From Acidothermales bacterium (GTDB lineage: Bacteria; Actinomycetota; Actinomycetes; Streptosporangiales; WHST01), in contig JAFMQP010000035.1 in assembly GCA_017354575.1 (NCBI GenBank), forward strand, positions 1-16,313: 16,313 bases of DNA. The letters run 5' to 3'. The notes beneath the pieces were generated by a model. It made no database searches, had not been told where the DNA came from, and saw only the letters and a list, made by a program, of their open reading frames with translations. Position 1 is the stretch's first letter; every line of letters starts with the position of its first letter. Both the position numbers and the translations under genes were made by a program. Positions 1-6,272 of the stretch are shown here, piece by piece.

Positions 1-1
1 T

Positions 2-730
2 CCCGAGGGCATCTTCGCCGCCGAGGCGGCGAGCCTCAGGTGGCTGCGTGCGGCAGGCGCCGTGCCCGTCCCCGAGGTGCTCGCGGACGGCGACGACGCC
101 ATCGTGCTCGAGTGGGTCGCGCCGGGTGCGCCGTCGCGTGCGGCGGCACGGCGGCTCGGCGCCGGGCTGGCCGCGCTGCACGCCGCGGGAGCGGACGGCT
201 TCGGCGCATCCTGGCCCGCGTACCTCGGCTCGCTGCGGCTGCACAACGAACCCGCGCCGACGTTCGCGGAGTTCTACGCGCACCGACGACTGCTGCCGTG
301 CCTGCGCCTCGCCGTCGACCGCGGTGGCGTCACCGCCGCGGACGCCCGCGCCGTCGAGCAGGTCGCCGACCGGTGCGCCGACCTGGTGGGGCCCGCCGAG
401 CCACCCGCCCGGGTGCACGGCGACCTGTGGAGCGGCAACCTGCACTGGGCGGCCGACGGCACCTGCCGGCTCATCGACCCGGCGGCGTACGGCGGGCACC
501 GGGAGACGGACCTCGCGATGCTGACCCTGTTCGGCGCGCCCCACCTCGACGACGTCCTCCGCGCGTACACGGACGCCGCCGCCGACCTCGGCCGCCCGCT
601 GCCGGACAACTGGCGGACCCGGTTGCCGCTGCACCAGCTGCTGCCGCTGCTCGCGCACGCCGCGCTGTTCGGCGGCGGCTACGGCGTCGAGGCGGGCGAG
701 GCCGCCCGTTCAGCGCTTCTGGTGGGCTGA
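2..730 (+). CDS. Fructosamine kinase family protein (5' end missing)
   Basis: The frame is open from the first bases, so the start lies outside the window; 242 residues are visible. The family belongs to the aminoglycoside-phosphotransferase/protein-kinase-like fold and phosphorylates sugar amines on glycated proteins or small molecules, acting in deglycation in the cytosol. Visible signs: an N-terminal PEGIFAAEAASLRWLRAAGA segment followed by VPVPEVLA and IVLEWV, typical of the family N-lobe. The catalytic loop is VHGDLWSGNLHW around visible residues 138-149 (HGD Asp and downstream Asn). It is followed by the metal-binding segment LIDPAAYGGHRETDLAM. The C-terminus ends normally at TGA. Probably only about 40-50 N-terminal residues are missing, judging from the usual family length near 290. 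Family assignment is strong; the exact substrate is unknown. Confidence 0.9.
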   Translation, partial: PEGIFAAEAASLRWLRAAGAVPVPEVLADGDDAIVLEWVAPGAPSRAAARRLGAGLAALHAAGADGFGASWPAYLGSLRLHNEPAPTFAEFYAHRRLLPCLRLAVDRGGVTAADARAVEQVADRCADLVGPAEPPARVHGDLWSGNLHWAADGTCRLIDPAAYGGHRETDLAMLTLFGAPHLDDVLRAYTDAAADLGRPLPDNWRTRLPLHQLLPLLAHAALFGGGYGVEAGEAARSALLVG

Positions 731-758
731 CACGGTTCCCGCGTGCGACCATTGGGCA

Positions 759-1148
759 ATGCGCATCATCGCGAAGATCGTCGCCACGGCACTGGCGGTG
801 TGGGTGGCCTGCCTGCTGCCCGGCATCGGCCTCGGCGGCGGGGGGATCGGAAAGCGCGCGCTGACACTCATCGTCGTCGCCGTCATCATCGGCATCATCA
901 ATGCCGTCATCAAGCCGATCATCAAGACGGTCGGCTGCCTGTTCTACGTACTCACGCTCGGCCTGATCACGTTCGTCGTCAACGGCCTGCTGCTCCTGCT
1001 CGCCGCGTGGGTGGCCGAGCAGCTGCACCTCGGCTTCCACGTCGACGGCTTCTGGTGGGCCGTGTTCGGCGCGATCATCATCAGCGTCGTGAGCTACATC
1101 CTGCACCTGATCATCCCGGACAAGATCGACAAGGGCGCCACGTCCTGA
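759..1148 (+). CDS. Phage-holin-like (DUF360 type) small integral membrane protein
   Basis: A 129-residue, very hydrophobic protein with about four membrane segments (roughly residues 3-24, 31-56, 62-90 and 98-122). The motif NAVIKPIIKTV, followed by FYVLTLGLITFVVNGLLLLL, matches the phage holin family 4-type/DUF360 pattern (N-x-x-x-x-P...LTLG...N). Despite the name, these are common chromosomal membrane proteins of unknown function in actinobacteria and give no evidence of a prophage here. ATG at 759 follows the preceding stop by 28 bases, with no clear Shine-Dalgarno. It ends about 90 bases before the toxin-cassette partner gene, and the intervening bases hold that cassette's promoter. Function is not known. 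Confidence 0.85.
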   Translation: MRIIAKIVATALAVWVACLLPGIGLGGGGIGKRALTLIVVAVIIGIINAVIKPIIKTVGCLFYVLTLGLITFVVNGLLLLLAAWVAEQLHLGFHVDGFWWAVFGAIIISVVSYILHLIIPDKIDKGATS

Positions 1149-1162
1149 TCGCCGCGCCGGCC

Positions 1163-1171
1163 TGTGGACAA
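1163..1171 (+). promoter_or_regulatory. DnaA-box-like 9-mer upstream of toxin cassette A
   Basis: TGTGGACAA is the exact complement of TTGTCCACA, the form of the DnaA box favoured in high-GC actinobacteria such as Streptomyces. The same sequence lies at the equivalent place upstream of cassette B (9669-9677). It is separated by two bases from the conserved GCCGACGC block that occupies the -35 position. Seen directly; DnaA binding is inference. Confidence 0.5.
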
Positions 1172-1173
1172 CA

Positions 1174-1204
1174 GCCGACGCGTGTCTTGGTATGCGTCTA
1201 ACGT
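1174..1204 (+). promoter_or_regulatory. Putative promoter of toxin cassette A
   Basis: GCCGACGC (1174-1181) and TAACGT (1199-1204) are separated by exactly 17 bases. Cassette B on the other strand has GCCGACGC and TATCGT with the same 17-base spacing. Conservation between the two paralogous loci, inside otherwise diverged sequence, argues for a promoter. A purine-rich ribosome binding site, GGAGGGGG (1228-1235), lies five bases before the ATG at 1241 and is also conserved in B. Confidence 0.5.
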
Positions 1205-1240
1205 CTCTGCCGTCGGTATCTGACGGTGGAGGGGGACACC

Positions 1241-1576
1241 ATGGCTTCGATCGGGGTGGACGTGCCCGGCCTCACTGCACTCGGTCACCGGGCGGCGGGG
1301 TACACGTCGGCGCCGGCGTCGGCGAAGCACCAGCTGGACTCGCCCGACGACGACGTGGCGGCGTTACGGGGTCACGGCGTGACCTCGGTGTCCGATCTGA
1401 GGCACGGTGCACGAGGTGTGGACCGGGCACCTCGCGACGTTCGGGCGGGGTCTGTCCGCCGTCGGGCACAACCTGGTCGACACGGCGACGATCGTCCGCA
1501 ACGGTGACGACGACGGCGTCGACCTGTTGCGCCGATCAGCTGGGGCGACCCGCACCACTTCGGGGTCGGGCCGTGA
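1241..1576 (+). pseudogene. WXG-like partner protein of toxin cassette A, two frameshifts
   Basis: The start at ATG 1241 is fixed by GGAGGGGG just upstream and by homology to the start at 9603. The reading passes through three stretches. The first is in the frame of 1241, beginning MASIGVDVPGLTALGHRAAG, to about 1400. The second is in the +1 frame, VHEVWTGHLATFGRGL to VDLL, to about 1525. The third is back in the first frame, APISWGDPHHFGVGP, then TGA at 1574-1576. The last part lines up with the end of the intact paralogue (DLFKAPTGLYANKPHWYGV). The reconstructed product is about 110 residues, helical, with a W-T-G motif, as in WXG100/ESX-type partners. Its stop overlaps the toxin start as GTGA, the same junction as in cassette B. 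Either genuine decay or sequencing error; the reading as one broken gene is well supported. Confidence 0.65.
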
Positions 1577-2955
1577 TCACGTTCGCGTCCCTTCGAGGCG
1601 TACAGCCGAGCGGCCTGGCCTCGGCCGAGCACGAGTACGGCAGGTCCGCGACTCTCCTCGGCAGCGATGCCGACCGCTACCGCGACCACGTGGTGCGGCC
1701 GCTCCGGTCGGGGCACGTCTGGCACGGGCGCGGTCAGGGCGATGCCGGTGTGGTGACACGGGTGCTCGCGCTCGCGTTCGACACCACCGCAGTCCGGATG
1801 CGTACCGTGGCGTCGCTGCTGACGACACTGCACACCGAGCTCTCGGCCGCGAAGACGGACCTGACCCGCGTGGTCGACGACGCCGAGGCCGCGGGGTACA
1901 CAGTCGACGCAACCGGGAAGATCACCGACCCGGCCAGCTCGGGCGGCATGTTCCCCTGTCCGTCCACCGGCGGCGTCGACGTCGGTCAGGGGCACAGTGA
2001 CGAGCACATCGCCCGCTGGCAGGCGGACCTGCAGATCGCGCTGACGCGGGCGCGTCGCGCGGACACGTCCTGCTCGACCGGCCTGGCCGCGGTGGTCGGT
2101 GCGGAGTTCGTCGTGTCCACGACGTCGGAACCCGGGCTGCTGAAACGGGCCGAGGACGCGAACGTCGCGGCGTACGGCGACTATGTCCGCGCCCCTGCTG
2201 CTGCCGCGCGTGCTTGCGACCGCACACCGCGATGACGTCGCGACCGACCGGCACACCGAGCACGGGCCGACCGACTTCTGGCGCGACTACCCGAAGGGAC
2301 TCTGGGCGTCATCGTCCGGCGCCGTACCCGACCTGCTGCGGCTCGTCTGGCTGCTCGACCGGGCGCAGTTGGGCGACCACTACGCCTGGGCCGCCCTGGC
2401 CACGGTCCCTCCCGCCCTGTGGAAGCAACTCTCGACGGCGACGGGGTGGAAGTCCCTGCTCGCCGTCGACGACCTGGAGGCCGGCCGACCCGGCGCGTTC
2501 GCAGGAAAGAACACCCTCCTCGGCCACGGCCTGTTCCGCTCCATCGCCAAGAAGACCGCCGAGAACGCCACGCGCCGCATGGCCGAAGGGACGGCAGCGT
2601 CCGCCGGTCGGCTCACCGACAAGGAACTCGCCCGCAAGTCAGCCGAAATTGCCCAGCAAGCGTCCAGAAGAGCGAAGAATTTCGCGGGAACGCGGGTCGA
2701 CTACGACCTGGGCTCTGTCGTCACCTGCGCGCCATGGCCCTCGGAAAGGCGTTTGTAGGGCCCGGATACCGGGTTTCGGACGACGGACGGTCTTGGATCA
2801 GCGCTGACGGCACCCGAATCTTCAGGCCACCGAAATTCAAGTACTCCGGCCTTGCCGCGGGCGATGTCCAAGCGAACTTCGAGATCCGCGATCCCTATGC
2901 TCGGAAGGGTGAGAGGATCCTGTCGAACGGCCACATGCTTGTCGAGGAGCCATGA
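1573..2955 (+). pseudogene. Polymorphic toxin of cassette A (WXG-type N-terminus), frameshifted
   Basis: GTG 1573 opens a frame whose first about 205 residues parallel the intact toxin at 7937-9250: a W-H-G motif near residue 50, FDTTAVRMR against IDTTRLRAA, ALTRARRADTSCS, and PGLLKRAEDANVAA against PGLLQQARSDNAAA. The coding signal then shifts frame at about 2190-2230, continuing HRDDVATDRHTEHGPTDFW to NFAGTRVDYDLG. It shifts again at about 2705-2735 into ALGKAFVGPGYRVSDDG. The last 75 residues carry SADGTRIFRPPKFK, QANFEIRD and SNGHMLVE. I recall this pattern (SADG, RPP, ANFE, N-H) from C-terminal toxin tips of bacterial hemagglutinin/RHS-like polymorphic toxins; its activity is unknown to me. 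The stop overlaps the immunity gene start (ATGA). As written, no full-length toxin could be made. Confidence 0.65.
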
Positions 2956-3385
2956 TCGTACCGGAGATTCACTCCATCGGCTCGGTCGATGTTGTCGGGC
3001 CCGTTGAGACCTGGCAGCCGAAGGATGCAGCGTTCTACGTCGACCTCGACACATATTCATCGGCCCTGCGGGCACGGAGGTAGAAGAGCGCTTCACCCTC
3101 TATGTATGCACGCCGGCGTGGCTCGAAGAGTCGATCGAGGACAGGGGACCACTGGACGGCCGCCACATGTTGATCGTCAAGGAGTTCGACTACCCGCGCA
3201 TCCGCGCGTGGATCGAGTCCGTGGTGGAGGACAGCACCGGCGCGGATTGGGACGAGGTCGCCGCGAAACTCGGTCGCTACCTCGCCTGGGAGTTCGAGGA
3301 GGGAACATACGTCGTCGATCCAACCCCCTGCCCTCCTGACGACGAAAGCATCGACACGAGGATCAGCGGCGAGCCCGACGCATGA
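2952..3385 (+). pseudogene. Imm8-like immunity protein of cassette A, one frameshift
   Basis: ATG 2952 overlaps the toxin stop by four bases. The first frame gives MIVPEIHSIGSVDV to AAFYVDLD and stops at 3081-3083. The coding signal resumes in another frame at about 3053 with IFIGPAGTEVEERFTLYV, then CTPAWLEES, HMLIVKEFDYPRIRAWIES, and WDEVAAKLGRYLAWEFEE, ending at 3385. The order IGPxG, F-x-x-x-V-C-T-P-x-W-L, L-I-V-x-E-x-D-Y, W-E-F is the signature of the Imm8 family, which neutralises polymorphic toxins in the cytosol. The rebuilt length is about 144 residues, slightly longer than usual because of an acidic, Pro-rich tail. The frameshift lies close to 3045-3055. Family assignment is fairly strong; which toxin activity it blocks is not known. 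Confidence 0.7.
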
Positions 3386-3457
3386 ACCGGAGGCACCGGC
3401 GGCGGCGGGCAGCCGTCGCGGACATACCGGGCGGCGGCTAGCTCGAACCAGCGCATG

Positions 3458-3742
3458 TCAGCCTCCCGCCACCGACGGAAGGATGGTCACGTCGCTGCCC
3501 AGCGGCACGGGGGTGTCGAGCAGCTGCGCGTCGCGGACGTTGGTCTGGCCGACGTAGACGTTCACGTGCCGGCGCAGGACGCCGGTCTCGTCCTGGATGC
3601 GCCGGTGCAGCGCGGGCAGCTCGTCGCCCAGCCGGTCGAGGACGGTGCCGACGGTCGCCTCGTCCGGCACCGCCACCGTCACCTTCGACTCGCCGCCGGT
3701 GAACTGGCGCAGTGCGCCCGGTAGCACCACAAGGACGTCCAT
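3458..3742 (-). CDS. MoaD/ThiS-like ubiquitin-fold protein
   Basis: A 94-residue protein starting MDVLVVLPGALRQFTGG and ending in SVAGG. A C-terminal Gly-Gly is the activated tail of MoaD/ThiS/SAMP proteins, which carry sulfur as a thiocarboxylate or are conjugated to targets. The family core VTVAVPDEATVGTVLDRLG and the late segment VPLGSDVTILPSVAGG fit the beta-grasp fold. The start ATG shares one base with the TGA of the BNR gene (TGATG), indicating translational coupling. This stand-alone MoaD is not beside molybdopterin genes, so a role in molybdenum cofactor synthesis is not implied by context. It could serve another sulfur-transfer pathway or a modifier function together with the BNR protein. 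Confidence 0.85.
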   Translation of the reverse strand: MDVLVVLPGALRQFTGGESKVTVAVPDEATVGTVLDRLGDELPALHRRIQDETGVLRRHVNVYVGQTNVRDAQLLDTPVPLGSDVTILPSVAGG

Positions 3743-4830
3743 CACACGACCAGGGCCCGCACCGACTGCACGTCCGGAAGGTTGCGGGCGATGACCTGCC
3801 ACGACTCGCCCTCGTCGTTGCTCGCGTACAGCTCGCCGGTGCGGCTGCCGAAGTACACGCCGGCGCGGTCCGCCGTGTCGACGCACATCGCGTCACGCAG
3901 CACCGAGGAGTAGAAACCCTCCTGCTGCAGTCCCTCCCCGAACGACTCCCAGCTCGCGCCGGCGTCGTCCGACCGGTACACGCGGCAGGCGCCGTCCGGC
4001 GGTATCCGCTCGGCGTCCGCCGTCAGCGGGAACAGGTAGACGGTGTCGGGCCGATGCGGGTGCACCACGACGGGGAACCCGAAGTTGCTCGGCAGGCCGT
4101 GCTCGATCTCCTGCCAGGAGCCACCGCCGTCGTCGGTGCGATAGACGCCGTGGTGGTTCTGCGCGAACATCCGGTCCGGCCGCGTCGGGTGCGCCGCCAC
4201 CTTGTGCACGCACTGGCCGTACTCCGGGTACTTGTCCGGCATGAAGTACGCCGAGATGCCCTTGTTCGCCGGCGCCCAAGACGCGCCGCCGTCCTCGGTG
4301 CGGTAGACGCCTCCGGTCGACATGGCGACAGTCAACTTGCCGGTGTCGCTCGGGTGAGGCACGACGGTGTGGATCGCCTGGCCGCCGAACCCGGCCTCCC
4401 AGTTGGGCCGGTGCGGATGGTCCCACAGTGCCTCGACCAGCTCGAACGTCTCGCCGCCGTCGAGAGAGCGGAACAGCGCACTGGGCTGGGTACCGGCGTA
4501 GACGACATCGGGCTGGCTCGCCGGACCCGGCTGGATCTGCCAGATCCGGGTGAGGGCCGTCTCCGTCCGCTCGGGGAACCGCACCGGCGCGTGGTCCGGT
4601 TCGGTCCACGTCTTGCCCAGGTCATCGGAGTGGAAGATCGACGGGCCCCAGTGCTCGCTGTCCGCAGCCGCGAACAGCCGCGGCGTCACGGGCCGCGTGT
4701 CGACGCCGACGCCGTACACCGCGTTCATCGGGAACCGCAGCGGCTCGACGTCCCACCGCGTCCGAGCCTCGTCACTGCGGGCCAGGATCAGGCCCTTGCG
4801 CGTACCAACCAGCAACAGAACGTCAGTCAT
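3742..4830 (-). CDS. BNR/Asp-box beta-propeller protein (sialidase-like, no proven activity)
   Basis: 362 residues from ATG 4830, chosen because it lies 17 bases after the gluconokinase stop and begins MTDVLLLVGTRKGL, the usual start of this family. It carries repeated Asp-box motifs S/T-x-D-x-G-x-S/T-W/F: SDDLGKTW (about residue 68), SLDGGETF, TEDGGASW, TDDGGGSW, SDDAGASW and SNDEGESW. These are spaced through the chain as the blades of a six- or seven-bladed propeller. There is no signal peptide, so it is probably cytosolic. The related annotation exo-alpha-sialidase rests on the repeat only; I see no clear catalytic arginine triad, so hydrolase activity should not be assumed. Its overlap with the MoaD-like gene suggests the two products work together. 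Confidence 0.85.
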   Translation of the reverse strand: MTDVLLLVGTRKGLILARSDEARTRWDVEPLRFPMNAVYGVGVDTRPVTPRLFAAADSEHWGPSIFHSDDLGKTWTEPDHAPVRFPERTETALTRIWQIQPGPASQPDVVYAGTQPSALFRSLDGGETFELVEALWDHPHRPNWEAGFGGQAIHTVVPHPSDTGKLTVAMSTGGVYRTEDGGASWAPANKGISAYFMPDKYPEYGQCVHKVAAHPTRPDRMFAQNHHGVYRTDDGGGSWQEIEHGLPSNFGFPVVVHPHRPDTVYLFPLTADAERIPPDGACRVYRSDDAGASWESFGEGLQQEGFYSSVLRDAMCVDTADRAGVYFGSRTGELYASNDEGESWQVIARNLPDVQSVRALVV

Positions 4831-4846
4831 GCGCCGAGTATGCGCC

Positions 4847-5419
4847 CTACTCGCCGCGGCGCGCTTCTCCAATCTTGGCATCCTCCGCGAGCTCGGACGC
4901 TGCTTCCGGACGAAGCACGCGCAGCGCGTCGGCGGTGACCGCGGCGGGACTCTGGGCGATGTCGATCGTGACGCCGCGCTCGTCGGCGTCCAGCGGCTCG
5001 AGGTCGGCCAGCTGGCTGTCGAGCAGCGACGCCGGCATGTACTCGTGCCGGCGGAGCCGGACTCGCTGCTCCAGCAGCTGCCGCGACCCGTGCAGGTGCA
5101 CGAAGAGCACCTCGTCCCGGCCGCCCCTCAGCGTCTCGCGGTACCGCCGCTTCAACGCCGAGCAGGTGACGACGCCGCCGCGTCGGTCCCGCACGTGCTC
5201 GGCGATCCACGCCGCGATCGCCTCCAGCCAGGGCGCACGGTCGGCGTCGTCCAGCGGTTGTCCGGCGCGCATCTTGGCGATCGCCGCGGGCGTGTGCAGG
5301 CTGTCGCCGTCGAGGAAGTCCCAGCCCAGCGACTGCGCCAGCCGGGCACCGATCGTCGACTTCCCGCAGCCGGACACGCCCATCACGACGGCGACGAGGG
5401 GCTCGGGGACGGTGGCCAT
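4847..5419 (-). CDS. gntK: Gluconokinase (GntK type)
   Basis: A 190-residue kinase that phosphorylates D-gluconate to 6-phosphogluconate with ATP, feeding the pentose phosphate pathway. It has a P-loop GVSGCGKST at residues 14-22. The substrate region DGDSLHTPAAIAKMRAG, then QPLDDADRAPWL, is the family hallmark, as is CSALKRRYRETLR. The lid and late region is RLRRHEYMPASLLDSQLADL, followed by EPLDADE. ATG 5419 places VAVVMGVSGCGKS at the expected depth; an in-frame GTG at 5437 would add six residues and cannot be excluded. It is the first gene of the minus-strand operon with the BNR and MoaD-like genes. An iron-box-like sequence lies 19-37 bases upstream. No gluconate transporter or GntR is nearby in the window. 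Confidence 0.93.
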   Translation of the reverse strand: MATVPEPLVAVVMGVSGCGKSTIGARLAQSLGWDFLDGDSLHTPAAIAKMRAGQPLDDADRAPWLEAIAAWIAEHVRDRRGGVVTCSALKRRYRETLRGGRDEVLFVHLHGSRQLLEQRVRLRRHEYMPASLLDSQLADLEPLDADERGVTIDIAQSPAAVTADALRVLRPEAASELAEDAKIGEARRGE

Positions 5420-5437
5420 CAGAGCACTCTCGCACAC

Positions 5438-5456
5438 TCAGGTCAGCCTTGCCTTG
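5438..5456. promoter_or_regulatory. DtxR/IdeR-like iron box between gntK and the VIT transporter
   Basis: TCAGGTCAGCCTTGCCTTG matches 13 of 19 positions of the DtxR/IdeR operator TTAGGTTAGGCTAACCTAA (allowing C at the central S), including the cores AGGT-AGCCT and CCT. It lies between two divergent genes. Relative to the transporter, it sits about 39-57 bases before the proposed start codon at 5495; relative to gntK it covers the region just before the start. An iron-dependent regulator at a metal transporter is biologically sensible. The match is seen; binding is inference. Confidence 0.45.
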
Positions 5457-5481
5457 CTAGCGCACGCCGTGCGTTCCTGCC

Positions 5482-5487
5482 TACCGT
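5482..5487 (+). promoter_or_regulatory. Possible -10 element for the VIT transporter, leaderless
   Basis: TACCGT fits the actinobacterial TANNNT -10 pattern and ends seven bases before GTG 5495. No Shine-Dalgarno precedes that GTG, so a leaderless transcript starting at the GTG is plausible. No clear -35 is seen. Confidence 0.3.
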
Positions 5488-5494
5488 GTCTGCC

Positions 5495-6235
5495 GTGGCG
5501 ACGGAGACGGGGCAGCAGGGCGAGTCCGGCGAGGACGTCCACGACGAGCCGCATCGTCAGGGGCTCAGCCAGCGGCTGAACTGGCTGCGCGCGGGCGTGC
5601 TCGGCGCGAACGACGGCATCGTGTCGACGGCGAGCATCGTCGTCGGCGTGGCGGGCGCGACGAGCAACGCCGGCACGATCCTCACCGCAGGCATCGCCGG
5701 GCTGTTCGCGGGCGCGATGTCGATGGCCGTCGGCGAGTACGTCTCGGTCAGCACGCAACGCGACACCGAACGTGCCGCGCTCGACCTGGAGCGGCGCGAA
5801 CTGGCGGAAATGCCCGAGGAGGAGCTCGAGGAGCTCATCCAGATGTACGAGGAGAAGGGCCTGTCGCGCGAGCTGGCCGAGCGCGTGGCCGTCGAGCTCA
5901 CCGAGAAGGACGCCCTCGCCGCCCACGCCGAGGTCGAGCTGGGCATCGACCCCGACGAGCTCACCAGTCCCTGGCACGCGGCGCTGGCGTCGTTCCTCGC
6001 CTTCACCGTAGGCGCGGTGCTTCCGCTGCTCGCCGTGTGGCTGGTCCCTTCGCCGGCCCGCATCCCCGTCACGTTCGCCGCGGTCGCCGTCGCGCTGGCC
6101 GTCACGGGCTCGACGAGTGCCCGTCTCGGCGGGGCGCCACGCGGGGGCGCCGTGTGGCGGAACGTACTCGGGGGCGCGATCGCCATGGCCGTGACGTACG
6201 GCATCGGCAACCTGGTGGGCACCGTCGGGCTGTAG
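5495..6235 (+). CDS. VIT1/CCC1 family iron/manganese transporter
   Basis: 246 residues from GTG 5495 (GTG 5486 is an in-frame alternative three codons earlier). The family moves Fe2+ or Mn2+ across a membrane; bacterial members with this layout are usually thought to export or sequester excess metal. The first helix carries LRAGVLGANDGIVSTASIVV at about residues 31-50, the family's signature. The next is GIAGLFAGAMSMAVGEYVSV. A cytosolic acidic domain follows (about residues 90-155), rich in Glu: ELAEMPEEELEELI, EKGLSRELAERVAVELTEKD and AAHAEVELGI. It corresponds to the metal-binding domain of VIT1-type proteins. Three further helices close the protein (LASFLAFTVGAVLPLLAVWL; FAAVAVALAVTGSTSARLGG; VLGGAIAMAVTYGIGNLVG). 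The upstream iron-box-like sequence fits metal control. Confidence 0.92.
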   Translation: MATETGQQGESGEDVHDEPHRQGLSQRLNWLRAGVLGANDGIVSTASIVVGVAGATSNAGTILTAGIAGLFAGAMSMAVGEYVSVSTQRDTERAALDLERRELAEMPEEELEELIQMYEEKGLSRELAERVAVELTEKDALAAHAEVELGIDPDELTSPWHAALASFLAFTVGAVLPLLAVWLVPSPARIPVTFAAVAVALAVTGSTSARLGGAPRGGAVWRNVLGGAIAMAVTYGIGNLVGTVGL

Positions 6236-6259
6236 GCGTCTTACGACGTCGGCTGGTGG

Positions 6260-6265
6260 GATACT
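6260..6265 (+). promoter_or_regulatory. Possible -10 element for the M20 amidohydrolase, leaderless
   Basis: GATACT resembles a -10 hexamer and ends seven bases before the ATG at 6273, with no ribosome binding site between. This is the same geometry as upstream of the transporter gene and suggests a leaderless mRNA. The -35 is not evident. Confidence 0.3.
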
Positions 6266-6272
6266 CGCGCTC

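Noticed and set aside
759..1148. Evidence for a prophage from the holin-like gene
   Set aside because: The family is a common chromosomal membrane protein in actinobacteria, and no other phage gene is present nearby.
2183..2758. A separate gene starting at ATG 2183 inside toxin A
   Set aside because: The frame before it ends in the middle of a region matching toxin B, no ribosome binding site precedes ATG 2183, and it lacks its own natural end; a frameshifted single toxin explains it better.
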